Shown here in pieces: positions 35,170 through 45,145 of a stretch of 64,000 nt of DNA (the stretch's first letter is position 1; each line of letters starts with the position of its first letter). This DNA is from DASSBR01 sp035688265 (GTDB taxonomy: Bacteria > Pseudomonadota > Gammaproteobacteria > Natronospirales > DASSBR01), in assembly GCA_035688265.1 (NCBI GenBank), contig DASSNE010000058.1, positions 62,001 to 126,000 on the forward strand, written 5' to 3'. The position numbers and the translations under genes are program-made. The notes beneath the pieces are model-generated. The model made no database searches. It was not told the origin of the DNA and saw nothing but the letters and a program-made list of their open reading frames with translations.

Positions 35170-37238
35170 TGAAAGCGGTAAAACTGACTGTTTTGGCGGG
35201 CGCGCTTGCGTTCGTCTCCGCGCACGCGTTCGCCCAGGGCGTACCGGCGGCGTTGAAGAAATCGAATCTGAACCTGATGCCGTGGCCGGCGCACATTGAA
35301 ATTCGTGATGGCCGCTTTCCGCTGACCGAGCAGTTCGATATCAGCGTGGTCGGCCATCCGGCCCAGCGACTGTATGATGGCGCGACCCGACTGTTGCACC
35401 ATTTGCAGCGGCGCACCGGCATCGTGTTCAAGCAGCACGTGGTCACGGCCGACGTTGACGATCCGCACGCCGGACTCGTGATTCGGGTGCAGCGCCCCGG
35501 AGTGCTCAAGATCGGCGAGGACGAGTCCTACAGCCTGCACGTCGACTCGCACCACGCGGTGCTGACCGCGGAGGACGGACTCGGCGCGCTGCACGGTCTG
35601 CAGACGTTCCTGCAACTGGTGCAATCCAATCCGACCGGCTACTACCTGCCCGCTGTCGACATCCGGGACCAGCCGCGCTTCAAGTGGCGCGGCCTGATGA
35701 TCGACGTGGTACGTCACTTCGAGCCCATCAACGTCATCAAGCGCGAAATCCGCGGCATGGCGGCCGTCAAGCTGAATGTCCTGCATCTGCACCTGAGCGA
35801 CAACCAGGGCTTTCGTATCGAGAGCGAGGTTTTTCCGAAGCTGACGGCGCTCGGCTCGCGCGGCCAGTTCTTTACGCAGCGCGAGATGAAAGCGATCATC
35901 CGCTACGCAAACGACCGCGGCATCATGGTGGTGCCGGAGTTCGATCTGCCGGCACATGCTTTGGGTTGGCTGGTGAGCCACCCGGAGCTGGCAAGCGCGC
36001 CGGGGCCGTATCATCTGAAAATCCGGTTCGGCGGCAAAAACCCCGCCTTCGATCCGAGCAATCCGGAGACGTACCGGTTTCTCGGCCGGTTCTTCAAGGA
36101 AATGGCCGGCCTGTTCCCGGGGCATTACATCCACATCGGCGGCGATGAGAATTCCGGTCGCCAATGGAACAACAACCCCTCCATCCAGGCTTACATGCAG
36201 CCTTCGATCCAATCGAATCAGGCACTGCAAACGCAATTTATTCAGAAGCTGGCCAGGCTGATCGAGGCCGACGGCAAGCAGATCATCGGCTGGGACGAGA
36301 TTCTGCAGCCCGGGCTCTCAAAAGACGCAGTGATCCAGGTCTGGCGCGGCAGAAAGTCGCTATACGAAGCCGCGCGCAAAGGTCATCAGGCCATTTTGTC
36401 CAACGGCTATTATATCGACCTGCTCTATTCCGCCGCGGACTATTACAAGAACGATCCGATTCCGGCGGACGTGCATCTGAAGCCGGCCGTGCGCAACAAC
36501 ATCCTCGGCGGCGAAGCGGAAATGTGGGGTGAGATCGTCAGGCCCGCGACAATCGACTCGCGCATCTGGCCGAATACCGCCGCAATTGCGGAGCGGTTGT
36601 GGTCGCCGGAAAGCGTTCAGGATGTAGCCTGGATGTACAAGCGCCTGCATGCGGTAAGCTTGCAACTCGAAGAACTCGGCCTCACGCAGATCCGCAACCA
36701 GGATGTGCTGCTGCGCCAGCTCGCCGGGCAGTACGATATTCAGCCGCTCAAGGTGCTGATCAACGTCATCTCGCCGGTGCGAGGCTACAGACGGCTCGCG
36801 AGCGGACACTACACGATCTATTCGCCGCTGTCGTCGGTCGCGGATGCGGCGACGGGCAATCCGTGGGCGGCGATCCAGTTCAATGAACTCGTGAAACAAT
36901 TCGTGCAGCATCCGGACGCGGCGACGGAGCAAAAGATTCGCGCGCAGCTCGAGCAATGGGTTCGAAACGACCCGGCACTGGAATCGCTGATCCATCATTC
37001 GCCGGCGCTGCAGCCGGTCCGGCCCCTGGCGCAGTCGCTCGCAACGCTGTCGAAGATCGGCTTGCGCGCGCTGCACTATATCGATCAAAAGCGACCCGCA
37101 CCGCACCAGTGGGTCCGGCAGACGACCACCGATTTCCTGCAGGCGCGCGAGTCGGCGGCGGAAACGAAATTGCGCGTTGTCGATGCCATCGAACAACTTG
37201 TGGTCATGACGGTACCGAAGGACCCGTCCAATCTGTAG
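35169..37238 (+). CDS. Exported GH20 beta-N-acetylhexosaminidase
   Basis: A 689-residue protein with signal peptide, GH20b-like N-domain and GH20 barrel. The catalytic pair is Asp326-Glu327 in HIHIGGDENSG-type context (IHIGGDENSG), and LHLHLSDNQGFRIE is the family substrate strand. It removes terminal beta-GlcNAc from chitin oligomers, glycans or muropeptides, using the substrate N-acetyl group. A C-terminal helical extension of about 130 residues follows the barrel. The ATG overlaps the GH2 stop by one base, so the two exo-hexosaminidases (GlcN and GlcNAc) are made together. Confidence 0.92.
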   Translation: MKAVKLTVLAGALAFVSAHAFAQGVPAALKKSNLNLMPWPAHIEIRDGRFPLTEQFDISVVGHPAQRLYDGATRLLHHLQRRTGIVFKQHVVTADVDDPHAGLVIRVQRPGVLKIGEDESYSLHVDSHHAVLTAEDGLGALHGLQTFLQLVQSNPTGYYLPAVDIRDQPRFKWRGLMIDVVRHFEPINVIKREIRGMAAVKLNVLHLHLSDNQGFRIESEVFPKLTALGSRGQFFTQREMKAIIRYANDRGIMVVPEFDLPAHALGWLVSHPELASAPGPYHLKIRFGGKNPAFDPSNPETYRFLGRFFKEMAGLFPGHYIHIGGDENSGRQWNNNPSIQAYMQPSIQSNQALQTQFIQKLARLIEADGKQIIGWDEILQPGLSKDAVIQVWRGRKSLYEAARKGHQAILSNGYYIDLLYSAADYYKNDPIPADVHLKPAVRNNILGGEAEMWGEIVRPATIDSRIWPNTAAIAERLWSPESVQDVAWMYKRLHAVSLQLEELGLTQIRNQDVLLRQLAGQYDIQPLKVLINVISPVRGYRRLASGHYTIYSPLSSVADAATGNPWAAIQFNELVKQFVQHPDAATEQKIRAQLEQWVRNDPALESLIHHSPALQPVRPLAQSLATLSKIGLRALHYIDQKRPAPHQWVRQTTTDFLQARESAAETKLRVVDAIEQLVVMTVPKDPSNL

Positions 37239-37248
37239 GAGAGTCGTA

Positions 37249-39147
37249 ATGAAAAAATTGTGGATCCTGGCGAGCGTGTTGACCGCCGGCCTCTCGCTGA
37301 GCGCGTATGCGGCGGAGGCAACCGGGCCGGTCACGCTGACCGTCAATGTGACCAATATCAGTCAGAAGATATTTCACGCACACGAGACGATGCCGGTGTC
37401 GCCCGGCCCGCTGACGCTGTACTACCCCAAGTACATTCCCGGCGAGCACGCGCCCAGCGGACCGATCGACGACCTGACCGGTCTCAAGTTCACGGTCGAC
37501 GGCAAAACGATCCCGTGGCAGCGAGACGCGGTCGATATGTGGACCTTCCACCTCACGATTCCTGACGGAGCCACAACGCTTGAGATCGACCTCGACTACC
37601 TGTCGCCGAGCGGCCAGGGCCTATTCACCGCCGGCGTATCGGTGACGCCGCACCTGCTCGATCTCAACTGGAACCAGGTAGCGCTGTACAAGGCCGGTTA
37701 TCCGACCAGCCAGGAAGTCTACAAGCCGACGCTGATCATCCCGAAAGGCTGGCACTATGCAACCGCGCTCGGTACGCAATCGCGCGACGGCAATCGTATC
37801 GTGTTCAAGCCGACGACGTTCAACACGCTGGTCGACTCGCCCGTCATCGCGGGCGAATATTTCCGCCAGATCGATCTGGCACCCGGCGCAAGCGTGCACC
37901 GTTATCTCGACATGGTGGCCGACGCGCCGTGGGCGCTCGACATCGGCAAGCAGCGCATTGCGAAATACCGTGAGCTGATCAAGCAGGCGCAGGCGCTGTT
38001 TCAGTCGCACCATTACCGCGACTACCACTTCCTGTTCGTCATCAGCAATCACACGTCCCACGGCGGTGTGGAACATCACCAGTCGAGCGACGATCGTGCC
38101 CGCACCGGCATGAAGATTTTTCAGGACCCGACGGCATTCATGCTCGACGCGTCGCTGCTGCCGCACGAATACACGCATTCCTGGAACGGCAAGTTCCGCC
38201 GTCCGGCCGAGCTGTGGCAACCCAATTTCGAAAAGCCCGAGCAGACCAACATGCTGTGGGTATACGAAGGCCTGACGGTCTATCTTGGCGATATCCTGAC
38301 CGAGCGCAGCGGCCTGTGGAGCAAGCAGGACTACCTCGACGCCCTCGCCTACCGCACCGCGGTAATGGACCACCAGCGGGGGCGCGAATGGCGGCCGCTG
38401 GTCGATACCGCCACCGCGGCGCAGCTTCTTTATGGCGCGCCGACCTATTGGTCGAACTGGCGCCGCGGCACTGATTTCTATCGCGAAGGCACGCTCATCT
38501 GGCTGGACGTCGACACCAAGATCCGCCAGCTGAGCCACGACAAACGTTCGATCAACGACTTCTGCCGGTTGTTTTTCGGCATCGACAACGGCCGCGTCAA
38601 GACGTTGACCTACACGTTCAATGATGTCGTCCACGCGCTGAACGAGGTCCAACCGTACGACTGGGCATCGATGCTGCACCGTCTCGTCGACGACACCAGT
38701 GAGCACGCGCCGATGGAAGGCCTCGCGCGCAGCGGCTGGAAGCTGATTTACACCGACAAGCCGTCCCATTACGAGCAGGCGCTTGAAAATGTCGGTCCCG
38801 GTGAACTCAGCCGCCAGGGCATCAACCAGATGTTCTCGATCGGCCTGTTCCTGGACAAGGCCGGCGACATCGAGGACGTGCTCTGGAACGGGCCCGCATT
38901 CAAGGCCGGCATCGGCCCCGGTATGAAGATCATGGCAGTCAACGGCCGCAGCTTCACGCCGACAGTCATGCGGGAAGCGATTGCCGCGGCCAAAACCGAT
39001 AAGGCGCCAATCGAGCTGCTGGTCGAGAGCGAAGGTGTTCATCGGCGCTACGCGATCGACTATCACGGCGGCCTGCGCTATCCGCACCTCGTCCACGTCG
39101 GCGGCAAGCCGGACTATCTGAGCGAGATACTCAAGCCGCTGAAGTGA
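37249..39147 (+). CDS. M61 family metallopeptidase (glycyl aminopeptidase) with PDZ domain
   Basis: A 632-residue exported peptidase with signal peptide (KLWILASVLTAGLSLSAYAA). The zinc site is HEYTH (306-310) with Glu340 in NMLWVYEGLTVYLG. A PDZ-like domain lies near residues 530-610. M61 enzymes remove N-terminal residues, with a preference for glycine or alanine in characterised members. It follows GH20 by 10 bp with an AGGAG site and precedes APC3. It could trim peptides made available by the glycosidases, including glycine- or alanine-rich wall bridges, which is inference. Confidence 0.88.
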   Translation: MKKLWILASVLTAGLSLSAYAAEATGPVTLTVNVTNISQKIFHAHETMPVSPGPLTLYYPKYIPGEHAPSGPIDDLTGLKFTVDGKTIPWQRDAVDMWTFHLTIPDGATTLEIDLDYLSPSGQGLFTAGVSVTPHLLDLNWNQVALYKAGYPTSQEVYKPTLIIPKGWHYATALGTQSRDGNRIVFKPTTFNTLVDSPVIAGEYFRQIDLAPGASVHRYLDMVADAPWALDIGKQRIAKYRELIKQAQALFQSHHYRDYHFLFVISNHTSHGGVEHHQSSDDRARTGMKIFQDPTAFMLDASLLPHEYTHSWNGKFRRPAELWQPNFEKPEQTNMLWVYEGLTVYLGDILTERSGLWSKQDYLDALAYRTAVMDHQRGREWRPLVDTATAAQLLYGAPTYWSNWRRGTDFYREGTLIWLDVDTKIRQLSHDKRSINDFCRLFFGIDNGRVKTLTYTFNDVVHALNEVQPYDWASMLHRLVDDTSEHAPMEGLARSGWKLIYTDKPSHYEQALENVGPGELSRQGINQMFSIGLFLDKAGDIEDVLWNGPAFKAGIGPGMKIMAVNGRSFTPTVMREAIAAAKTDKAPIELLVESEGVHRRYAIDYHGGLRYPHLVHVGGKPDYLSEILKPLK

Positions 39148-39172
39148 GCCGGAAACCTGCACAGGTTAATGT

Positions 39173-40537
39173 ATGCAGCAGCAACGAGTTGTGACACTCG
39201 ACAAACCTAGCGACGAAGCCGCGGGCGCACGGCACCTGCCGCGTACGCTCGGCGCGTTCACCGCGACTGCCGTGCTGATCGGTGCGATCGTCGGCAGCGG
39301 TATCTTCCGCGTGCCGTCGGCCGTTGCGGCGACTGTCGGCGGGCCGGCCGGATTGATGCTGGTGTGGGTGTTCGGCGGCCTGATCGCTCTGTTCGGCGCA
39401 CTGTCGATGGCCGAACTTGCGGCAATGTACCCGCGCACCGGCGGCCCTTACGTTTATCTGCTTAAGGCCTACGGGCGGCCGCTCGCCTTCCTGTTCGGCT
39501 GGATGTGGCTGCTGACCGCGCCGATCTCATGGGCGGCACTGAGCCTCACGTTTGCTCAATACCTGGCCACGCTGGTACCGCTGTCAAACGTGGCGCAGCA
39601 CTGGATCGCCGCGCTGGCGATCGTCTTCTTTTGCGCACTGCAATACCGCTCCGTGCACATTGGCGCATTCATCCAGAATCTCGCCACGACCACGAAAGTA
39701 CTCGCCCTGCTCGGCCTCGCCCTGGTCGTTTTCCTGCTGGCGCCGCACCTGACATCCGGCGGCGCCGCGGCCGCACCGGCGCAGCCGATGGCGTGGTCCG
39801 GTATCGGCATCGCGCTGGTCGCGGTGCTGTGGGCGTACGACGGCTGGGAAGACCTGACGACGCTGTCGGGGGAGATCCGCGAGCCGGGCAAAAATCTGCC
39901 CGTCGCGCTGATCGCCGGCACGCTCATCGTGGTGGTGGTATATCTTGTCGTCAACGCGGCTTACCTGCGTGCGCTGCCGTACGACCAGCTCGCCGCGTCG
40001 CACGCGGTGGCGTCCGATGCGATGGTCGCGGCGATGGGGCCGCTCGGCGCCGCCGCCACTGCCGTCCTCATCATGGTATCGGTGCTGGGGACGCTCAACG
40101 GCAGCGTATTGACACACCCGCGCGTGTTTTTTGCGATGGCGGAAGACAACTTGTTCTTCGGCGCGATTGGCAAGGTGCACCCGCGCTTCGAGACGCCCTA
40201 CGTCGCGATCATCCTGACCGCGACGCTGGCGGTCATTTACGTGCTGCTGCGCAGCTTCATCCAGCTTGCCGAAGCCTACGTGCTGGGCGTATGGCCATTC
40301 CTGGCGCTGGCCGTGATCGGGCTGTTCATCCTGCGCCGCAAGCAGCCGGAAACGGAACGGCCGTACAAGGCGCTGGGCTATCCTGTCATCCCGGCGCTGT
40401 TTATTCTCGGCACGTTTTTTGTCATCGGCTATGCGCTCTGGCAACAGCCGCTCTCGACCGGTATCAGCATCGCGATCACGCTGGTTGGTATTCCGCTCTA
40501 CATCGGGTGGGAGTGGCTTCGCCGACGGCGTGCCTGA
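39173..40537 (+). CDS. APC family amino acid permease 3 (LAT/SteT-like)
   Basis: A 454-residue permease closely similar to APC1: GAIVGSGIFRVPSAVA, YPRTGGPYVYLLKAYGRPLAF and WAYDGWEDL align without gaps by eye. About 12 membrane segments are visible. It is fourth in its operon, 25 bp after the M61 gene. A duplication between the two divergent regions is likely, since each copy sits beside an operator-controlled TBDR operon. A gap of 133 bp with no recognisable element separates it from the next gene. Confidence 0.88.
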   Translation: MQQQRVVTLDKPSDEAAGARHLPRTLGAFTATAVLIGAIVGSGIFRVPSAVAATVGGPAGLMLVWVFGGLIALFGALSMAELAAMYPRTGGPYVYLLKAYGRPLAFLFGWMWLLTAPISWAALSLTFAQYLATLVPLSNVAQHWIAALAIVFFCALQYRSVHIGAFIQNLATTTKVLALLGLALVVFLLAPHLTSGGAAAAPAQPMAWSGIGIALVAVLWAYDGWEDLTTLSGEIREPGKNLPVALIAGTLIVVVVYLVVNAAYLRALPYDQLAASHAVASDAMVAAMGPLGAAATAVLIMVSVLGTLNGSVLTHPRVFFAMAEDNLFFGAIGKVHPRFETPYVAIILTATLAVIYVLLRSFIQLAEAYVLGVWPFLALAVIGLFILRRKQPETERPYKALGYPVIPALFILGTFFVIGYALWQQPLSTGISIAITLVGIPLYIGWEWLRRRRA

Positions 40538-40670
40538 TGGCGATCATTTGCCGGAATTGCGCGCCTGGCAGACAGCTTTGAGTCGTGGACTGGTCGTCAG
40601 CTGCTTAATGACGCCCCGAAGTTACGCGTCCAGTGCGCCTCCATAGAGTCAGCCAAGACGGCTACGCAAG

Positions 40671-42137
40671 ATGAGCTTAACAAATAATCCGGGTAGCATC
40701 ATGCAAAGACAGCTTGGCGGGCTGGACGAATATATCGGCCACGCGATGAAAACCTGGCAGGTGCCGGGGCTGGCGATCGGCATCGTCAAGGATGGCCGTA
40801 TCGTGATGGCGGAAGGGTTTGGTGTGCGTGAACTGGGTGCGCCGGCGCCGGTAGATTGCCATACCACCTTTGCCATCGGCTCGAACAGCAAGGCGTTCAC
40901 CGCGTTCGCTCTCGGTCTGCTGGTCGATGCCGGCAAGCTTGACTGGGATGACCGGATGACACAATGGCTGAAGGACTTCAAGCTGAACGACCCGGAAGCC
41001 ACGCGCGAAGCGCGCATACGCGACCTGCTCACGCACCGCACCGGCGTTTGTGACGGCGGCTTCCTCGAATACCGCTCCGGCCATTCGCGCGCCGACATCA
41101 TCCACAAGCTTCGCTACCTCGCCCCGCGCCACGCGTTTCGCTCGCGGTTTTGTTACAGCGACATTTTGTATATGACCGCCGGCGAAATCATTCCGGCAGC
41201 CACCGGCGAATCCTGGAGCGATTTCGTCGAGCGTCGCATATTTGAACCGCTTGGGATGCAGCACACTCATGCGCTCATTGCCGATCGCGATTTTGATCAT
41301 GCGGCGACACCCCACGCCTGGGTGGGCGGTGCGATCGAAAAGCTCGAATGGTACGACGACCACAATTGCGCCCCCGCCGGCGGCGTCAACGCCAGCGTCG
41401 AGGACATGGTGCACTGGCTGATGATGCTGCTTGACGATGGCGCGTATCGAGGCAACCGCCTGGCAAGCCCGGAAATCGTGCAGACGATGCGAACGCCGCA
41501 GATCGACGTGCCGGATGACAGCTGGGAAGGACGCATCTTCAACAGCTTCAATCCGCACATGCAGAACCTCGGCTACGGTCTGGCGTTGTTCACCGCGCAT
41601 TATCGCGGCGAGCCGGCGGCGTGGCATTACGGTCAGACCGACGGCATGCAATCGGCGCTGGGCATGCTGCCGGGCCGGCGGCTGGGCGTCGTCGTCCTGA
41701 GCAACCTGGAATGGAACTGGTTGCCGCTCGCGCTGATGTACCGGGTGTTCGACGCGGATCTCGGTGCGCGTCCGACGGACTGGAGTGAGAAGATTCGCCA
41801 CCGCTGGGAGAAGCTACGTATGGAGGAGCGCCGTCGCCGGCAGAGCGTCGCCGCGAGCGGTGATTCCGGAAAGCCGCCGTCATTGCCGCTTGACGCCTAT
41901 GCGGGACGCTATAGCGATCCGTTGTGCGGCGAAGCCGTCGTCACCCTCGAAGATGGGAAGCTGGTTCTGACGCGCGGCTTGTACGTGGGCGACGTGCGGC
42001 CGTTCGAGCGCGACACGTTTCGCGTCGAGTGGCGTTATCGCTACCTCGGCGATGCCTACGCGGAATTCACATTCGGCTCAACCTGCCATATCGACACGCT
42101 GACATTGTCCGGCGTCGGTACGTATTCACGCGAATAA
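40671..42137 (+). CDS. S12 beta-lactamase-fold hydrolase, paralogue 3, without signal peptide
   Basis: A 488-residue member of the same close group as the genes at 16335, 42142 and 51727. Motifs are SNSK (Ser71, Lys74), YSD in FCYSDILYM (Asn replaced by Asp) and HYG in WHYGQTDGMQ; a DUF3471-like end follows. Unlike its paralogues it starts MSLTNNPGSIMQRQLGG and has no hydrophobic leader, so it is probably cytoplasmic. That would place an S12 amidase or D-peptidase inside the cell to act on imported fragments. The stop is four bases from the convergent S12-4 stop. Confidence 0.8.
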   Translation: MSLTNNPGSIMQRQLGGLDEYIGHAMKTWQVPGLAIGIVKDGRIVMAEGFGVRELGAPAPVDCHTTFAIGSNSKAFTAFALGLLVDAGKLDWDDRMTQWLKDFKLNDPEATREARIRDLLTHRTGVCDGGFLEYRSGHSRADIIHKLRYLAPRHAFRSRFCYSDILYMTAGEIIPAATGESWSDFVERRIFEPLGMQHTHALIADRDFDHAATPHAWVGGAIEKLEWYDDHNCAPAGGVNASVEDMVHWLMMLLDDGAYRGNRLASPEIVQTMRTPQIDVPDDSWEGRIFNSFNPHMQNLGYGLALFTAHYRGEPAAWHYGQTDGMQSALGMLPGRRLGVVVLSNLEWNWLPLALMYRVFDADLGARPTDWSEKIRHRWEKLRMEERRRRQSVAASGDSGKPPSLPLDAYAGRYSDPLCGEAVVTLEDGKLVLTRGLYVGDVRPFERDTFRVEWRYRYLGDAYAEFTFGSTCHIDTLTLSGVGTYSRE

Positions 42138-42141
42138 CCCA

Positions 42142-43680
42142 CTAATCCTCCGGCGCCTCCTCGTCCTGCTCTGACTGGCGTTCGTAGCGCCCGCCGTGGA
42201 CGAAGCGGATACTGTCCACCTGGCCGCGCGGGTTCAGGCCGAACTGTACGTAGCCCTTGCCCCAGAAATGGTAGCGCCAGACGACCCGGAACGTATCGTG
42301 ATTCCATGGCACAAGATCGGCAAATGAATGCCGACCGCTTTCGAGCACCAGGTGGTGGTTCTGGAGGGTAATGTTGACGGTGCCGCGGAGCGGATCGGTG
42401 TACGTGCCGACGTAGTCCTTGAGCGGAACCGACGGGTGCGGATGCGCCGAGCGCGCCGCGAGCAGTTTGGCGGCTTTCTTTTCCGCCTTGGCGGCGAACT
42501 TTTGCTGTAGCGCCAGTATTTCGCTCGACCAATCCTGCGGCGGTACGCCAAGGTATGCGTCGAACACCCGGTTCATGATGGCCACGGGCAGGTAGCTTTC
42601 GTCCTGGTTGGTCAGGATCACGACGCCGAGGTTGCGAGCGGGAATCATGCCGAGGGCGGAACTCATGCCGTCGAGGTGGCCGGTGTGCCAGACGATGTGT
42701 TCGCCGTGATAGTCATCCATTCTGAGTGTCAGTCCGTAGGCAAGGGTGTGCGCTTCCGGATTCAGTTGGTGCAGGAATTTGTGGTCCGGCGGGATGATGA
42801 CCTGCGGCGTTTCCATTTCCTGGATAATCGCCGCGCTGACGATGCGCTGCCCATGATATTCGCCGTCGCCAAGGAGCATTTCCAGCCAGTGCGACAGGTC
42901 GGCGACGCTTGAATTGATGCTCGCCGCCGGGCCGATGTTGTCCCAGTTCAGCCAGCGAATCGGCTGCATTTTTCCGTCGATTTTGGCATGCGGCGTGGCG
43001 ATATCGCCACCCTGCTTGAACTCGGTGATCGATGTGTTGCTGTCGGTCATGCCGAGCGGCTTGAAGATATGGTTTTCGACAAAGTCGTTCCAGCGGGTGC
43101 CGGTGATCGCGGGGACGATCATGCCGGCCGCCATGACCATGTTGTTGCTGTAGCAGTAATGGGCGCGGAAGCTGTGACGCGGTTTGACGAGCCGCATTTT
43201 GTGCAGGATTTCGGTCCGCGTGTTGGGGCTGTTATACCAGAGGAAATCCGCGCCGCAGTCGCCGCTGCGATGCGTCAATGCATCCCGGACCGTGACTTCG
43301 CGGGTCACGAACGGGTCGTACATCTGGAATCCCTTGAGGTAGTCGGTCAGCCGACTGTCCCAGGTGAGCTTGCCGGCGTCGATGAGCATGCCGAGGGAGA
43401 CGGTGGTGAAGGCTTTGGTGTTCGAGGCAATGGCAAAGAGCGTGTGTTTGTCGACCTTGGCGGGTTTACCCAGTTCGCGCACCCCAAAGCCTTTCGCGAG
43501 TACTACTTTGCCGTCCTTGACCACGGCAATCGCCAGGCCCGGATCGTTCCATTGGTGCATGGACTGTGTGATGTACTGATCGAGGCCGCTAAGCCGCGGA
43601 GGCTCTTGTGCGTATGACAAGAATGGGAAGAACGCTATTACAGGCAACAGCAGGATCAAAAGACGTTGTATCGATTTCAT
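42142..43680 (-). CDS. Exported S12 beta-lactamase-fold hydrolase, paralogue 4
   Basis: A 512-residue protein with signal peptide (LLILLLPVIAFFPFLSYAQ). Motifs are SNTK (Ser86, Lys89), YSN in YCYSNNMV and HTG in WHTGHLDGMS, with a DUF3471-like C-terminus (YVGTYTDPLRGTVNIT) and an acidic tail. AGGGAG before the ATG supports the start. It lies downstream of NamZ on the same strand, but a 167-bp gap with a palindromic element intervenes, so it may have its own promoter. Confidence 0.82.
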   Translation of the reverse strand: MKSIQRLLILLLPVIAFFPFLSYAQEPPRLSGLDQYITQSMHQWNDPGLAIAVVKDGKVVLAKGFGVRELGKPAKVDKHTLFAIASNTKAFTTVSLGMLIDAGKLTWDSRLTDYLKGFQMYDPFVTREVTVRDALTHRSGDCGADFLWYNSPNTRTEILHKMRLVKPRHSFRAHYCYSNNMVMAAGMIVPAITGTRWNDFVENHIFKPLGMTDSNTSITEFKQGGDIATPHAKIDGKMQPIRWLNWDNIGPAASINSSVADLSHWLEMLLGDGEYHGQRIVSAAIIQEMETPQVIIPPDHKFLHQLNPEAHTLAYGLTLRMDDYHGEHIVWHTGHLDGMSSALGMIPARNLGVVILTNQDESYLPVAIMNRVFDAYLGVPPQDWSSEILALQQKFAAKAEKKAAKLLAARSAHPHPSVPLKDYVGTYTDPLRGTVNITLQNHHLVLESGRHSFADLVPWNHDTFRVVWRYHFWGKGYVQFGLNPRGQVDSIRFVHGGRYERQSEQDEEAPED

Positions 43681-43729
43681 ATGAAACTCCCTGCGCTCTT
43701 CAAGTCGTCGCCGGTCGGCCGGCGCCCGC

Positions 43730-43821
43730 CGTGGTTACTGTTCTCAGGGACGCCGTGAATACATCCCTGTAGGCTCTGGGTTCGGCTCCTGCCTCACACA
43801 GCCCTGATAACAGTAACCACG
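43730..43821. repeat. 92-bp element with 20-bp terminal inverted repeats
   Basis: Bases 43730-43749 pair with 43802-43821 with one mismatch; the ends read CGTGGTTACTG... and ...CAGTAACCACG. Inside is a core from GGGACGCCGTGAAT to AGGCTCTGGG (43747-43780) which recurs inverted at 51616-51649. The layout is that of a small non-autonomous palindromic repeat in the NamZ-S12-4 gap. Confidence 0.7.
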
Positions 43822-43847
43822 CCGTGCACCTGCGTTGTGGTGTTGTT

Positions 43848-45065
43848 TTAGTCGTAAAGAAGATAGTGTTTTCTTAGCTTCTCGAACTGTTCCAGCCGCT
43901 TTTGCCAGTGGCCGCGTATTTTGGCCACCGGCACATCGTTTTCGATGTCCTGCCTTACCCAGTCATTGCCTATCAGGTGATCGAAGTGCGATTTTTTGAA
44001 CTTGAACTTTTTCGGGTACAGCTCGCGGATTGTCTCAATGACTGTCAGGCCCGCCACCACCGAATTAAAAGTCTGCCGATCAAGAACGTGAACCTGGATG
44101 CCGTTGCACGGTTTGCCCTCATATTTGGAAAACGTCGGGGTGAAGTGCACGGGCCGAAAGCGTGCGCCTGCCAGGTGCTTCCGGTTGAGCACATCGGCGA
44201 GTTTTTTCGCGTTGATCCAGGGTGCACCTATGAGTTCGAACGGGCGGGTAGTGCCGCGGCCTTCGGAGACGTTGGTGCCTTCGACGAGGCCGAAGCCGGG
44301 GTAGACGAGCGCGGTTTTGAGTGTCGGCATGTTGGGTGACGGCATGACAAATTGCAGCGGCGTGTCGTCGTAGTACATCGAGCGCTGCCAGCCGCGCATT
44401 TCGACGACGGTGAGGTTGGCGCCGATGTGGAAGGCGTCGTTGAACAGTTTTGCCAGTTCGCCGACAGTCATGCCGTAGCGCAGCGCGATCGGGTATTGGC
44501 CGACGAAGGAGGCGTATTTCGGTTCCAGCACCGGCCCCTGCACTGCGAGGCCGCCGATCGGGTTCGGTCGGTCGAGCACGATGAACGGGATGTGCGCGGC
44601 GGCCGCCGCTTTCATGGCGTCCGCCATGGTGTAGAGGTAGGTGTAGAAACGCGTGCCGACCGGCTGGATGTCGTAGATCAGTACGTCGATGTTCTTGAGC
44701 ATCTGCGGCGTCGGCTGGCGATGCTTGCCGTACAGGCTGTAGACGGGCACGCCGGTTTCGGGATCGCGATAGGTGCCGACGTGCGCGCCGGCCTGGTGCG
44801 CGCCGCGAATGCCGTGCTCGGGGCCGAACAGCGCAACCAGGTGGACGTGGGGCGCGTGCGCCAGCAGGTCGACGTCGCTGACGAGGTTGGCGTTGACGCC
44901 GGTCGGATTGGTGATCAGGCCGACGTTCTTGCGCTGGATCAGGTCGAGGCGGTCGTGCAGCAGGACGTGAATGCCGAGTTGAAACTTCGGCCCCGCGACG
45001 GCGGCTGACGACGTCAGCAACGCAACGAGCACCATAGTCACGACGCGTGATAGTTTATTTGCCAC
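43848..45065 (-). CDS. namZ: NamZ/DUF1343 exo-beta-N-acetylmuramidase
   Basis: A 405-residue exported protein matching DUF1343: FGPEHG (Glu83), YDIQPVGTRFYTY, LDRPNPIGG and GTNVSEGRGTTRPFE. Bacillus subtilis NamZ (YbbC), founder of the family, removes non-reducing MurNAc from peptide-free glycan chains and works with NagZ and AmiE. The frame is open to 45170, but those residues lie in a repeat; a GTG at 45065 with AGAGG upstream gives a proper signal peptide. Directly upstream on the same strand is the AmiE-like gene, as in B. subtilis. This is the strongest single marker that the locus targets murein. Confidence 0.9.
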   Translation of the reverse strand: MANKLSRVVTMVLVALLTSSAAVAGPKFQLGIHVLLHDRLDLIQRKNVGLITNPTGVNANLVSDVDLLAHAPHVHLVALFGPEHGIRGAHQAGAHVGTYRDPETGVPVYSLYGKHRQPTPQMLKNIDVLIYDIQPVGTRFYTYLYTMADAMKAAAAAHIPFIVLDRPNPIGGLAVQGPVLEPKYASFVGQYPIALRYGMTVGELAKLFNDAFHIGANLTVVEMRGWQRSMYYDDTPLQFVMPSPNMPTLKTALVYPGFGLVEGTNVSEGRGTTRPFELIGAPWINAKKLADVLNRKHLAGARFRPVHFTPTFSKYEGKPCNGIQVHVLDRQTFNSVVAGLTVIETIRELYPKKFKFKKSHFDHLIGNDWVRQDIENDVPVAKIRGHWQKRLEQFEKLRKHYLLYD

Positions 45066-45145
45066 ATTAACCTCTGAAAATACGTCATGCCAGCGCATCC
45101 AGATCTTGATTGATTGCGGCCTTCGGCCGCGCTTTATCAGACTGG

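Noticed and set aside
11190..37238. Simple chitin-utilisation locus
   Set aside because: GH18, GH20 and GH2 could fit, but NamZ, MurQ, DadA, LysA and NlpC/P60 are not explained by chitin. Kept only as the rival reading.
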